Of a stretch of DNA of 64,000 nucleotides, positions 34,700-47,569 are shown in pieces (position 1 is the first letter of the stretch; each line of letters opens with the position of its first letter). Position numbers and translations under genes: made by a program. Under the pieces are notes generated by a model. It saw only the letters and a list, made by a program, of their open reading frames with translations, was not told where the DNA came from and did no database searches. The stretch comes from Luzula sylvatica (Eukaryota > Streptophyta > Magnoliopsida > Poales > Juncaceae). The stretch spans positions 57,806,855-57,870,854 of the forward strand of contig OX326960.1 of NCBI GenBank assembly GCA_946800325.1, written 5' to 3'.

Positions 34700-35550
34700 A
34701 TTTTATTGTGCATCCAATCGTATCGATGAACGCGTATGCTCATCTATCATTACGTATGAAATCTACTAGTTGATCTATAACTGTATTTCTTTCAATAAAA
34801 TCATTCACAGGTTCAAGATCCTTAATTGACACATATTATGAGTTTCAAATGTTGAAATTAACCATAGTCTATTGGTTAAAACCCATCAACAATTATTATT
34901 TTTTATAAATTATCGTGGATGAAATTATTTTCATAAATAATATTTTTTATTTGTCAAGCGAGAAAACTAATGTGATAGGGTTTGAAATAGCGAACATAGT
35001 CATAAATTATCTTTGTAAGAGAATTAAATAGACGAGGCAGTGAATTATGGATTCAATTTTTCTTTTCTGATTTTTCTTCTAGATGGCTAAAATAAATTTT
35101 ACAAAATTTTGGTACAAAATCCAAAATTATACAAATTGGAGATGCACACGACTTGTGTATCATGTTACAGAAGGATTGTTATATAACGAAAATTTATGGG
35201 AATTCTGGAAACCCCGAACTTTTATGAATATGATCAAATATCCCGACTTTTCAAGATTATTTGAAAAATCCTCAATACCTTTTTTTCCTTCAAAAATCTT
35301 CTAACATTTATAATACTCTATAAAATCCTATAATTTTTTTGTTATTTTTTTAGCAATAAATATTAATATTGGGGCGGTTGGAAGCTATTGGGGTGGGCGG
35401 ATCCATATAGAAGTACATTTTAGGGGCGGATTATCCCTGATTTGACAGCATTTAGGGACGGGCAGATCCCAAAAATCAAATATGTTGTAGTGATTACGTT
35501 CCCGTACTTTTATCTTATAAATATCTATATTTAATAAATAATACATAGCT
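34700..35550. other. Gene-free stretch
   Basis: AT-rich DNA, with a small GC-richer patch at 35370-35470 (GGGGCGG, GGGCGGATCC words) of unknown origin. No gene is supported. Confidence 0.45.
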
Positions 35551-35556
35551 AGTATA

Positions 35557-37039
35557 TGTTGGTTCAATTTCCGATTGTTTGATTATCTCAAAAACAATGT
35601 CGATACTACTAACAAAATCTATCGAGAAATATGTGTAGGAGATATAGGTACAAAAAGCAATGAGAAGATCAAAATATACAAGCAAAAATCAATTAAGAAT
35701 AGCAACGAACAAGACATCGAAGAATCGCGAAGAAGATCAAGATGTAGAAGAATCACGGAATCAAGACATCGAAGATTCCGCAAGTTGGGATATCAATCTA
35801 ATCACCAAAACACAGTATAGGTATCCCTAAACTTGTTTATGTATGATTAAGCTCAAAATAAAAGTCAAATAAATATATTCGAAATCCTGAATTGATATAA
35901 AAGGCTGAAATAAGGATGTCCGTTACAACGGAACTCAGTGTCCGTTATAACGGACATGCTCGTCCTATTCAAGAATGAAAACACAGTATAGTCCGTTACA
36001 ACGGATTAACCAATCCGTTATAACGGACTTTAGCAAAGCGTTGCAACGGAATAATGTCCGTTACAATGCTAATTAAATTCAAACTTGAAGGATGTCACAG
36101 AAGTATGTCCGTTATAACGGACATTGAACTCACTTAAGTACAATACTCTTCTCTTCATGTCCGTTGTAACGGATTAACCAATCTGTTACAACGGAATGCC
36201 ACTATACGTTGTAACGGAGTGTACTCCGTTATAACGGGAATTAAACTCGAACTGAAGAGAAGTCCCAATATGATGTCCGTTGCAACGGACATGTCAGTTC
36301 GTTACAACGAACTTCATAACACAGACTTCCGTTATAACGGACAAGTGTTCCGTTGTAACGGACTGTGTAACAATTCGAATATAACAGCCGTAACGGCTAG
36401 TTTTGACTTATGGTCCGTTATAACAGACTATGCAGAAACTGCAAGTTTGGGAAGGGTCTATGTGTTCTATAAATAGAATCCTTCCCTCATTCTCTCTCCT
36501 CACTTCAACCATCCCTATTTTACATTAAAAAGAGAGAAACCTTGCAAAACATCTTGAGCCCTTAATCTTCTAAAACAATCTTAGAGATTAATCTTCCTTG
36601 TCCCCCCTCCAAATACGATTCCCAACTTGCGTGACCGATCACGTTTTAGTTCGTATTTAGAAATTGTAATAGGCTAGTACTAAGAGTGTAAAGCCCGCCA
36701 TAGATCGATAGAAAACGTGTAAATCGATCTAGGCAAAACCTTGTACGAGTGAGTTGGAATTCAATCGAACGCCGAAAAGGCACAAGGCATTCCCGGAGAC
36801 GTAGGTACTTGCAACTAATCGAATATGTCGATTAAGCAAGTAAATGCTGAGTTAAAACTACAAAGCAACCACCTACCGAACTCCGTAATAAACATCGCGT
36901 GTTCATCGTGTTCGGTATTTGCATTATTTTATTTAAATCATTTTAAGCTTCCGCGTAAATTAGAATTGGTATACCTTAGTCGAAAATTGTACGTTAGAAT
37001 TACCTATTCACCCCCCCTCTAGGTTAGAATTAACCAACA
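35557..37039 (+). mobile_element. Solo LTR with palindrome array
   Basis: 1483 bp starting TGTTGGTT and ending AACCAACA, with GTATA on both sides (35552-35556 and 37040-37044), the perfect 5-bp duplication of an LTR retrotransposon. A TATA box (TATAAATA, 36469-36476) and the terminal text TTCACCCCCCCTCTAGG, common at Ty1/copia-type LTR ends, set the orientation. No internal domain follows, so it is a solo LTR left by recombination. The U3 region carries about 17 palindromes (see next entry). Confidence 0.9.
35917..36430. promoter_or_regulatory. Array of CCGTT-N-AACGG palindromes in LTR U3
   Basis: About 17 sites such as TCCGTTATAACGGA, TCCGTTACAACGGA and TCCGTTGTAACGGA, spaced 20-45 bp apart, with different sequence between them. 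Each is two opposed AACGG cores. AACGG is the core of Myb and MYB3R (MSA) binding sites, so the array is a candidate enhancer; function is inference. It stands just before the TATA box. Confidence 0.75.
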
Positions 37040-37069
37040 GTATAAGATTATATAAAGATACAATAGTTG

Positions 37070-37122
37070 TTGAAAAAAATCTCACGCACGCACGCACGCA
37101 CACACACACACGCACACACACC
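37070..37122. repeat. (CACG)n(CA)n microsatellite
   Basis: CGCACGCACGCACGC followed by CA repeats with one CG interruption, about 40 nt. Confidence 0.9.
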
Positions 37123-37639
37123 CATATATATAATTCGATAATAATTTTTCGGTTTTTTTCAACATATTTGTACACAAAAAAAATTGAAAAAAGAATTGTT
37201 GCTAAAATAATATTTATTTTCACCATTTATTCAAATAACATAGTTCAAATTAAAATCAAGATATTAATTTATAAATTCCCGTGATTTGGAATTAATACAC
37301 ATATGTTAACAATATTATATAAAAACACATAAAGCATATAATAATGTTGAAAAAGATATAATATTACTTGACATAAATATATATTTATTTTATTTTTCAA
37401 ACAAATTTGTACTAAATAATTTTGATAAGAAATATTTATTATAATCGTTGTATAAATTAATTTTTAATTTTCTCCTTTTATACAAAAACATAATATAAAT
37501 TAAATCATGAGGGCAATATGGTCGCTTTGAAAAGCATGACAAAAGGCTATGTGTTTTTTTGCTAATATTTAGAAAAAAAATAGGAGTTTTTCGAGGAAGT
37601 AAAAAATATATAAGATTTTTGAGGGAATATAAAAATAGG
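37123..37639. other. Gene-free stretch
   Basis: AT-rich; the final 100 bp resemble the dispersed GGGTTTTT...AAAA text seen in several introns of this window. No gene. Confidence 0.5.
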
Positions 37640-37644
37640 GGCAT

Positions 37645-38638
37645 TGAAAGAAATACAGTTTCGGATCAACCGTAAAAATGTACACAAGGATAAACGAACG
37701 TACGCGTTCGTGGTCATAACTTTCAGTAGGAAACTCTAATTTGAATGGTTCAAATTGGGTCCGATAGATAATGAGATTATCTAGAACTTTCATGTAGAAA
37801 TATATTTCATGTGAACGAAGTATCAGTATCGTTTCAATGAAATACCGAAACGGCGCAACAGTATGACATACAGTTAGTGAAACTGTCATAACTTTTGCAT
37901 ACGAACTCCAATTGGGCTGGGCCAAATTGGGTTGGAAAGATAATAAGATTATCTACAACTTTCGTGATGTTGATTTTCTGTTAAAGAAATTTAACAATTT
38001 TGTTTTTACAGAATACTGAAAGGGTTCATGCAGTTTTCCGTGTGAAAGGATGTATATTGGATATATATGCCTTTTGGCCCATCCTAATCCTATGTGATAT
38101 AAATAAGATGTTTTCTCTCTCCTCTATTCAGATTATTCAATCCAATTCATTCTATCTAGAGAATGATCCAGAAAATAGAGAGTCGTCTTTCTAAGAGCGA
38201 AATAGTGCGAAGAGAGAAAACCGAGAAAAAAAGAATCGATCTAATCGAGCAACTTCGCCGGTGCTTCGTCAGAAAAAGAGAATCGATTTAATCGATCTAA
38301 TTTGGCAGTTGCACCCGCGACCGACGTCTTCCGACTCAAGGTGGATACACGTAGAGGAGCGACAGGTGTGGCTCTTCGGTTGTGATCAACCCGGAGGAGT
38401 GTTAATCGTCAACGAACGGTGAAAGACGCGTGGTGTGGGACGCGCGGATTGTCACCAACGTGACAGGAGAAAGAAGGAATAGCGATCAACCCTTCGAGTG
38501 CAATCAATTTTGCACCGGTATGAATCTATTCTTCTATTGCATCGTACCCTCGAAGTCATGGCGTGATCTTGGATTTTGGGAACAGGACCGGGCCTTCATA
38601 TCTGCTGCGCGGGCCCGGGGTCGGGCAAATTCCCTACA
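37645..38638 (+). mobile_element. Second solo LTR
   Basis: 994 bp starting TGAAAGAAATACAG and ending TTCCCTACA, flanked by GGCAT on both sides (37640-37644 and 38639-38643). A TATA box (TATAAATA, 38098-38105) follows a stretch with two copies of ATAACTTT..CA, GATAATRAGATTATCTA and ACTTTC.TG, and the text after it is the GC-richer R-U5 type. No protein domains adjoin. It is unrelated in sequence to the LTR at 35557. Confidence 0.85.
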
Positions 38639-38643
38639 GGCAT

Positions 38644-40430
38644 TTCATAATTTTCAGAAAAAATCTTTAATTTTTTTTTGTAGATATTTACTCCATTCGT
38701 TTCTAACAAACGGATTTTTATTAATAATTTTTTTTAATGCACTTCAAATACATGACATTAATACAAACACGACAAGTGACAATATGTTCTCCAAACACGA
38801 CAAGTGTCACGTATTATTTTTTTACTGATGACGTGTACATGAATATACATACTTATAAAGTGTATAATATTTTTCTTTTATTTTTTAATAAAAAACATAT
38901 AATAAAAATGGCACGCCATTATAAACTTCCCTAATTATCATTAGTGCAAGCTAAGTAAGATAACAAAGGTCAATTGCCTTTGTTCTCCCTAATGCAATCT
39001 TGCCCATGCTCATGGACCCTAATTAAACAAGGCTGGTTTTTCATCATTGTCGCCACTTGTGCTCTCTTATTCGTGACTAGACATTTACTTAATCTCGTCT
39101 ACTCATAATCATAGTTTGAGCTTGCAAAATTTCTTATCTTAACCTCAAAAATTCATCTGAATTTCTATCCAACCATCTTAAAAATATTTATAAAATAATA
39201 ATAATAATAATTTAGAACCCTTTCGAACAAGTTGGTAATCAAACACTACTGATTCACGCAAAAACAAAAAAAACTTTGAAACTAAGTTCACTTTTTTTGC
39301 TGCTTTATTTTGAAGAAGAATATCATTAAATTAGTTGTTGATCAAGATAATTATTAGCATAATACCAAAAACATAAATCACTCATGGGCCACGTATGTCT
39401 TTTTCTCTGTATCTTTCCTCAATTTATGAGCCCCACACAGGACATGTGTACGTGGATGCATTATTATATCATACATTTTAAGCTTTATTAATTTCTCGAA
39501 TATTCTGTTTGTATTGGTTTATTATATATTTAGATTGATTGTATATTGATTATTGAGTATTGTATTTGTGACTTCATCCAAAAAAATTTAATTTTTGCAA
39601 TTTTATCCTCCTGATGTTACGCTAAAAATATGAAAATATATCAGCTTGTATGATTGCTTAGAATTTAGTTTCTTATTTTGGATAAGATTTGAATACTTGC
39701 AAGATTCAAACTTTTAGTTTATTAAGATACATGCACATATCAATTTTGTCAATCAATTGCACTTGATTATGAAAGTGACTAATCTTGGTCTGTCTAATGA
39801 ATAATTATCCTAACAGTGAAATTAATTGATATAATTAATGCATAATCAATTATTCTTGTGAACCATATATGTCTTTCCACTCAGTATTATCATCTTGTTG
39901 TCATGAATAAATCATAATTATTGTCCTTTTTTAAGCATGTACAACATATATTCCCAAAGAATTAATAATATTTCAACTAAATAGTATTATTAATAAAAAA
40001 GATATACAAAGATAGCGAAATTTAATAAATTATTCACAATGACATAATTTTATTTGAAAAACTTAGTCATACTAATTAAATATCATTCGTACTTTCCACC
40101 TATTGCAATATTCATAGAAAAATAAATATAATAATTAAAATTAAACGAAGCAATTAAAATCAGCTTTACCAAAAAAATAATAGATATAAATAATTAAACA
40201 ATTTAATTATTTCAGGTCATCTACACACAAAATGAAAAAAATACTGTCCTAAACTTGAAATAAAAAATGTTACGGGAGAATAATGTAAAAAGGCCACGAG
40301 AAAAGGTTAATATAGGGATTAACGGTAAGATTATTATGCCTAATTATACTATTAGTTATAATAAATGTTTATTATTAATTTATTACATTAAAAAACTAAA
40401 AATAATAAAAATAACGTAGGAGACCATTTC
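38644..40430. other. Gene-free stretch, promoter side of DENN gene
   Basis: AT-rich intergenic DNA. No coding sequence was recognised. The last few hundred bases must hold the promoter of the DENN-domain gene; CT-rich leader-like text starts near 40425. Confidence 0.5.
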
Positions 40431-40897
40431 CTTCTCTAGCCGCCCTTTTCTTCTCCTTCTCAGGGCTGGAGAAATTTGACGACAGAAAAAAAGTTCTCCC
40501 CTTTTTTTCTCCGTTCTTCTCAATCTGCGGTACCAGGTGATGGATTTTGTCGTAATTTTGATTTTTAACTTCGTTACTCAATTTCCCGATGCGTTTATTG
40601 CTGCAATTTTTGTTTGTTCTTTTGTGGGTTTTGAAATCAATGATCTGAGAATTTTTGACTCCGGTGATTTTGTTGGGTTAAGATTTGTAAAATTGACGAA
40701 TTTTTGGGTATTTTGTGTAATTTTTTCTCATGGTGTTTTGATCTTTTTCTTCAGAAAGGTGGAGTCTTCGGGTTACTCGTCAGTATCCTTGGTTTGATTT
40801 CAACCATCGAAGCTTTTGAGTTTGCTCGTTTCATCGCCTTCAACAGGTAATTTCACTCCTCGAGTAGATTGCAAAATCGCGATTCAGAGCAACCGAG

Positions 40898-43800
40898 ATG
40901 GGCGACAATACCAACAACGACGCCAATGAAACAGAGGGGCTCAAGCTCTCACTTATCGGGCGACCAAGTGTGGTGTTCTCTCTAAGAGACGAAGGTGGAG
41001 GGAGCCCATTACAGAAGCTTCAAAAACAAGTGAGCAAATTGATCAAAGGATTCTCTCCTCCTCCCGAAATCAAAAGCTCCTACAATCCCGAAGATCTGAC
41101 GAGTCAGAAACGCCAGTGGGCTCGATTCCAGCTCAAATCAATCGTATACTCTCTCATCCACTCCTCTCAGATCCTAATTTCAACCAATAAATCATGAATT
41201 AAACTTCAATTTGTGCTTTAAAACAGAAAAACAAACCGGCAAAAGAACCTTCTAGAATATTCGAAAGCATAGTAATAGTTGGACTCAACCCTCAAGTCGA
41301 CTCGCAAGCACTCGAATTCACGGCTTTATCGAGAGACGAAGAGAGTATAAACAAACCGAGAAATTTAATCACTAGAAATAATCAAATTCATGCCACTTCA
41401 AATCTCGAACCTCAGGTTCGATTCATCCTACAATAATTCATAACTCTATTTTTCTCAGGATAAATTATTAAATTTTATATTTTTGAAGGTTCTTTTTGCA
41501 TATCCGCCAGAGAGACCTTTACCACTTAAATACAAGGATCTACTTTCTTTTTGCCTTCCTTCTGGCGTACAGGTTTTATTCTTTTTCTTTAATCAAAACT
41601 TGAATTTAATCATATTTTTTTGTTTAATTTAATATTATTATTTTTATTATTTCTAAAATTAGGTTCGTGCGGTTGAAAGGACGCCGTCGTTCAGCGAACT
41701 GAACGAGATATTACTCGGACAGGTTAATTATTATTCGTTGTATATAATGATTCTACGTTTCTGCAAATTCTCAAAATATCACATATACCCTTACAAAATA
41801 AAAATAATATCATATACAAAAAAATGGGAAATATCATGTATTAAAAGATTCCAATGCTACCTCGATTAGTTGATTCATAGTCTTTTATTTCTACATGTAT
41901 TAAGTGAGATATATCAAATATTAGGAGACGAGGGATATTGGTGATATTTCTCATATTTCAAATTTTGAAGGAATATGTAATGTATTTTGAGATTTTTAGG
42001 GGTATACGTGAAATAAATATATTTATGATAATTGTTTTGTTATGTTTTAAATGTTCTTTTTTCAGGAACAAATAAAGGAAAGCAATCAATCCTTTGTATT
42101 TCGACTCCAAGTACGAATCTCATTTCTTTCTTTCTAATTCCATATTTCCATATAAATTAGGGAAATTTTCAAAAAAACCCATGCCTTTCTAAATATTATC
42201 AAAAACCTCCTAACTTTTTAGATTCCTACAAGATTCACCTAACTTGGTAGTTTTCTTCAAAACCCCTCTAATTTTTCTGAATATTATTAAAAAAAACCTA
42301 ACTTTTAGTTTATTACAAATTACGAAGTAAATTATTTTATTTTATTAATGATGAATAAATAAATAAATAAATTAATTAATTAAATAGGTGGCTGATGATT
42401 CGACATTATATGGGTGTTGCATATTAGTAGAAGAAATAGTTCAAAAACCATCGACTTTAGTCTCGATGGTGATGAGAGAGAAACCTTTGATTCCTTCTCT
42501 GAGTAAATACATCATCACTACTCCTCGTTGTTATTGCATTTTGTCGAGACTCCCTTTCTTCGATCTTCATTTCGGTATCCTCAGAAGGTACCTTTTTATT
42601 TTATTATTATTATTAATTATTATTTATTTATTTTTTAAAATATTTTTTGGCGGGCTTGTAGTATACTTACAGAGGAGAGATTGGAGTGGTTGACTGAAGG
42701 GCTCGATATGTTGAATTTATTGTCGCCACGGGAAAATTATGATGAAATTCAAGATGATTGTGTTTCGAATCGAGATCAAGAAGAAGATGAAAAAAGCGTA
42801 GTTGAAATTGATGGAGATTTAGATCGAATTGATGATCCAAAATCGGAGAATCATGATCGAGATTTGGATAGTAATGATGCCAAATTGGATGATAATGATG
42901 TGGAATTAGATCAAATCGATGCAAAATTAGATGATAATGATCGTCAAATAGATCAAAGCGATACAAAATTAGATATTAATGATGAGAAATTAGATGATGA
43001 TGATGATGATGATGATGATGAGAAATCAGATCAAAATGGTGCAAGCAATAACGGGGAAGTGGATTGTGCTAGTGATGGTGATACTGGTGTGGCGGGTCAA
43101 ACGGATCAAATTGATAATAATAATAAAAGTAATGAAGTGGGTTTGAGTGAAAACAAGGAAACCAAATCCGAGACTTCAATTTCCGATTCTATCATACCGC
43201 TTCTCCGTTTCCATCTGCTGGAAGAATCAGAATCCTCTGCAAGGTATAAATACTAAAAGACATTTTCTCCCTATTTTCACAATTAATGAATAATTTATTT
43301 TCTAAATTCTTGTAATTAATAATTTTCGCAGCTCTCCTACTGAAGAGAGCCATATTAACGAAGCAGACTCTGACGAACCATCTTCAGTCACTCACAATAA
43401 TATCCTCCAATGGGCCCAGGTCCATTATATTTATTTATTAATTAATTTTACAAATGATATAAATATTCATTTTTTTTTAAAAGAATTGGTAATTTTTTAG
43501 GAGAAAGGATACGGATCGTTACAAATAATATCTTCGTATTACAAAATAGAATGTCCAAAAAGAGGATCATCGATGACATTTCAACCGTTAGATCATTTAC
43601 ACCCGTTAAATTATCAACGCCCAAGCGAAGCAATTCTCCACATCGCGGGGTCCACAATCGATATTCGCTCGTTAAATTCCAGCCTCGAATTAGCCGAGGT
43701 AGGATTCTCCTCCAATTTTGTGACTTTTTGAGGGTGTATTTGTAATTTTTGGATTTTGTTGGGTTCAGGTGCATAATGCGCTTTTGGGCGAGGAGGAATC

Positions 43801-45188
43801 GACTGCTTTGTCTGTTTGGGCCGTTGCGTGTATTTGCGGTTCCTTGAGGCTCGAGCATGTAAATTATTTTTTATTAAAATTAATTTAAAATATGAGGGTT
43901 TGTTTTTTATTTATTTTGAATATTTTGGGATTTGATAGGTGATAACGTTTTTCACGGCGGCTCTTTTGGAGAAACAAATTGCGATTGTGTGCTCTAATTT
44001 GGTATGATTCTAATATTTTATATCTTTTTTATAAAGTATGTGAAATAATAACATATATATATTTTGTCAAATTCGGTGTATATATTTATAGGGGATATTA
44101 TCTGCTTCGGTTTTATCAATTATACCCCTCATTCGTCCTTATCAGTGGCAAAGTCTTCTCATGCCGGTAATTTTACATTCACCCCTCTTATTTTTTATAA
44201 ATTCTCATCAAATTATACAACAATTATATTTATATATGAGAATTTTATTTATTTAATTTTCAGATTCTTCCCAGTGACATGTTGGATTTCTTGGATGCAC
44301 CTGTTCCATACATTGTAAGCCTATTTAATTCTTTATTTAATTAATCTTCATCATCACTTAAAAAACCCAAAATAGTTAAATAAATAAATAATGGCATGTA
44401 TAGGTGGGCGTACAAAGCCGGACTGGAGATCTCCATTCGAGATTAACGAACGTTGTTCTCATAGATGTCAACAAGAACCAGGTCCGTTTATAAACACAAA
44501 TCACATTTAATTACATGCAAAACTATTAATTAATTAATTAGGGGGTAAATTGTAAAAACAGATAAAATCAGGGTCGATTCCGCAATTACCGCAACAAAAA
44601 GAATTATTAGCGTCGCTTCGTCCGTACCACTCGATGCTAGTTGGCGAGAGTTTTCTCGCGCGAAAACGCCCTGTTTACGAATGTACCGATACTCAGGTAC
44701 GAATTACTCAATTAATTTTGTTTATAATAAATTATTTAATTTATTTGATTATTTATTTGTTTTATTTAGGTCGAAGCTGCGAAAGGGTTTTTGGCCGTTC
44801 TCAGATCTTATCTTGATTCACTTTGTTCGAATTTGAGATCTCACACCATAACAAACGTGCAATCAAATAACGACAAGGTTAAAATTATATGTTTATTAAT
44901 TATAATGTATTTTTATTTTATTTTATTTTTGCTTATTTATCTTGATTTTAATAACCTTTTAGGTTTCGTTGCTTCTGCGAGAAAGTTTTCTCGGTTCGTT
45001 TCCCTATCGTGACAGGGCTTTCATGAAGGTAATTAATATATTAGTGTATATCATATCATATCATATTTATTATTATAATATTAATATTGTATTAATTATT
45101 TTCTAATATATGGAAACAGCTTTTTGTGGACACGCAGTTATTCTCCGTACATACAGATTTTGTTCTCTCCTTCTACCAGAAGGATTAA
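40898..45188 (+). CDS. DENN domain-containing protein
   Basis: DENN proteins act as exchange factors for Rab GTPases in membrane traffic. Eighteen coding exons fit phase: 40898-41143, 41227-41415, 41489-41572, 41663-41722, 42066-42110, 42388-42587, 42662-43243, 43332-43419, 43501-43698, 43769-43858, 43939-44001, 44092-44166, 44264-44314, 44404-44481, 44562-44696, 44770-44877, 44963-45028 and 45120-45188, giving 808 aa. uDENN lies about residues 145-275 (LFAYPPERPLPLKYKDLLSF). The cDENN hallmark ILPSDMLDFLDAPVPYI is residues 641-657. dDENN fills the C-terminus (YRDRAFMK). Exon 7 inserts an acidic Asp-rich linker at about 298-430 with imperfect KLDDND repeats and nine consecutive Asp. The start MGDNTNNDANE is the first Met of the frame. 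One or two 5'-UTR introns are likely (CAG|GTGATG at 40537; CAACAG|GTAATT near 40847). It resembles the Arabidopsis AEX-3-type DENN protein; the exact orthologue is not proven. Confidence 0.92.
42988..43022 (+). repeat. (GAT)n run encoding poly-Asp in DENN exon 7
   Basis: Ten or so GAT codons in line within the acidic linker, followed by GAG. It is part of a longer zone (42860-43020) of imperfect GATAATGAT/AAATTAGAT repeats, all in frame. Confidence 0.85.
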
Positions 45189-47531
45189 ATAAAACATAAT
45201 TTCTTCAAGTTTAATGGATTTTGTCTCGTATAATTAAGGTACCTCAGAAAATAATCTCGATAAATTTTTATTTGCAAAATTTGCCAATAAGCCCTTGAAA
45301 TTATTACATTTTATATAATTACCAGGTACTAGCTCTTCAATGTATATATAGAGAGATCAAATTAGCTCCCTCCCTTTGTGAACCACCTTATCTTTATTGA
45401 CTTTTTACTATAGAGTTTATATATTCATGTAGATTATTATTTCCTTCCAAACAAATGTGATACATAAAAATGATGAATGAGTGGATCTTTTTCTTTGTGG
45501 ACAGATTTTTATTTTTTGTGGAAGTTTGGAGAGGGTTCGAATCCCCCGTCCAAATTTAAATAATATTGAATAAATAAAGTATTTTCAAGGTTTCACATCT
45601 ATATACTAAAAAAATCAGGAAACAGAAGAATTAGAGTAAAACTTGTAAATTATTATTATTATTATTATTGTTATTATTAAAGTTCGATGAATTGAACCGA
45701 CTGATACGTGGTAGTATTTTTTGGATACGTTTAAAAAATTCACATGCATCTTTGCTTAATAAAATAATACAAAAATATGTTTATTAAATTTAAAGATGAA
45801 AAATAGAGCGGTATTTTGGTCCAAAAAAATTGCAATACCATGAAATACTCCTTTAGGGGGATAATTGAAAAGAAAACCTTGCATGTAGGGGTTTTGGAGT
45901 TTCTCAAAAGTTAGGGGTTGTTTTGTAAATTCAAAAAACGTTAGGGGGTTATTTGTAAATTTTCCTTTATTTTAACATAGTTCAATCCAATAAACCAATA
46001 AATCGGTTTTACAAATTTCGATTTGAACCCATTTTGTCCGTGCAGCACGTAATATTTATTTTATCTCAACTAAAAAAAATACTTATTTTGTCTCAACATG
46101 CACATGTGGATGTTGTGCGACTTGTGTCATGCATTTTTGTCCTGTAAATTTAAGGGATTACATTTTTACTGCGTATAAATATAACGAAATAGAAGTAGTA
46201 TGAACGCTAAACGAAAGTTCAGACTCATTTCAAGTTTTTTGAATATATCAAACAACAAAGAACGAAATTAATGGGTACATCCGGCATAAGGAAAAGGAAG
46301 AAAGTTCTTGCATGCATAAGTTTTTTTTTTCGAAAATAATAAAATAGGCTTGGAAATCCTACGTCTATTTTTTATATATCATCAAATAAATATACAATTG
46401 TTTTATAGTTAATTAAGGAACATTATCCTTATAAACTTGTTAAGAGGATTTTGATATCTAGTAATTTAGAAATTCAGGAATTAACAAATCTGTAGAATCT
46501 AAACCTGGAATACTAAGGAACCACTTCATTTATTTGCAATTCCTTTTTTATTATGAACTTTTAGGAACCAAAACTATTTTGTCGCCAAAGTAAAATCTCT
46601 TCGTTAGATGAAGATTACCTCTTTTTATCAGTTAGAGACGAATATTACTAAATACTGGGTGCTATCCTCGCTCTGCTTCGACGTATTCTTTTTTTGTTAA
46701 TTTTTTTTATTTAGAGAAATGTTTGTCACCGTCCGATTTATTTTTTATGTTAAGTTTCTATTTACAACATACATTTTTGAAGTATGACATTTTTTTATTA
46801 ACATTCTAATATATACATTTTTAAATTTATGCTATAAATTTTTAGATGTACGATATATCTTTGATGTATTTTTATCAAATTGGTAAAAATAATAACTTGA
46901 TCATAATATAATTATATAATTATTAATGAATTAATAAGAAACATCAAGAAGTATTTTTAATTAAGTCTCAAAATATGAAACATTCACATATAAAATAAAA
47001 AGACAGATTACATGTAGAGTGTTATAAAGTTCGGATTAATTTTTTTGTGCAATCAACAAAAAATTACATTAATATATCTTATGTATACAAAATCATTTTA
47101 TAAAATGATTTATCATTGTCATAAAACAAACATGTTTGGTTTGAGAAGTTCATTAATTTTGTAAAATGTAATTAGAGACCCAACTCCAAGGCGTTTGAAA
47201 TCAAGGAATAACATATCACATTGTTTTCCGTTTTGCCAGCTAATTTATAAATTTTAATGATTCTTTCTAAATTTACATAATAATTTTTTGGGGAATTTTC
47301 AAAAAACACCCTTATTTTTTTGAATATTAAAATTTTTTTTTTTTTTTTGGATATTCCAAAAAATCTCTTGTAACCAAATTTCATTTATTCCCGTCCGTCC
47401 CTTGAGTGCACATTGAAGTCTACTCGAGACCACGCAAAATAAGCACTGACGCCAAGCAAGATGGCGAAACATCTTTGTTTCGCCAAATCAACTGGAAAAG
47501 CAGTTAGTTTTGCAAATTCAACAACTTCAAT
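45189..47531. other. Gene-free stretch downstream of DENN gene
   Basis: It begins with the DENN 3' UTR. 45835-45968 and 47284-47395 contain dispersed repeat text (GGGGTTTTGGAGTTTCTC..., GGGGAATTTTCAAAAAACAC). A tRNA T-arm-like word, GGGTTCGAATCCCCC, stands at 45534-45548 without a recognisable tRNA or SINE around it. 45650-45670 is a short ATT repeat. No gene was seen. Confidence 0.5.
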
Positions 47532-47554
47532 ATTTTTTTTTTGAAGGAAAGGCA

Positions 47555-47569
47555 AGCGCGATACGCGCT
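47555..47569 (-). other. LINE 3'-end hairpin, second element
   Basis: AGCGCGTATCGCGCT on the element strand followed by TGCCTTTCCTTC and the A tail. Same layout as the hairpin at 30803, with a different stem sequence, so the fold is kept while bases change. Confidence 0.7.

Noticed and set aside
37082..37226. 72-codon minus-strand frame with VCVCVRACVR
   Set aside because: Produced by the CACG/CA microsatellite.
40537..40797. 86-codon frame MMDFVVILIFNF before the DENN start
   Set aside because: It begins at a likely splice donor (CAG|GTGATG) and reads T-rich intron sequence, so it is probably 5'-UTR intron.
45530..45550. Possible tRNA gene (GGGTTCGAATCCCCC)
   Set aside because: Only the T arm is present; no acceptor stem, D arm or anticodon arm could be folded around it. 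At most a SINE remnant.
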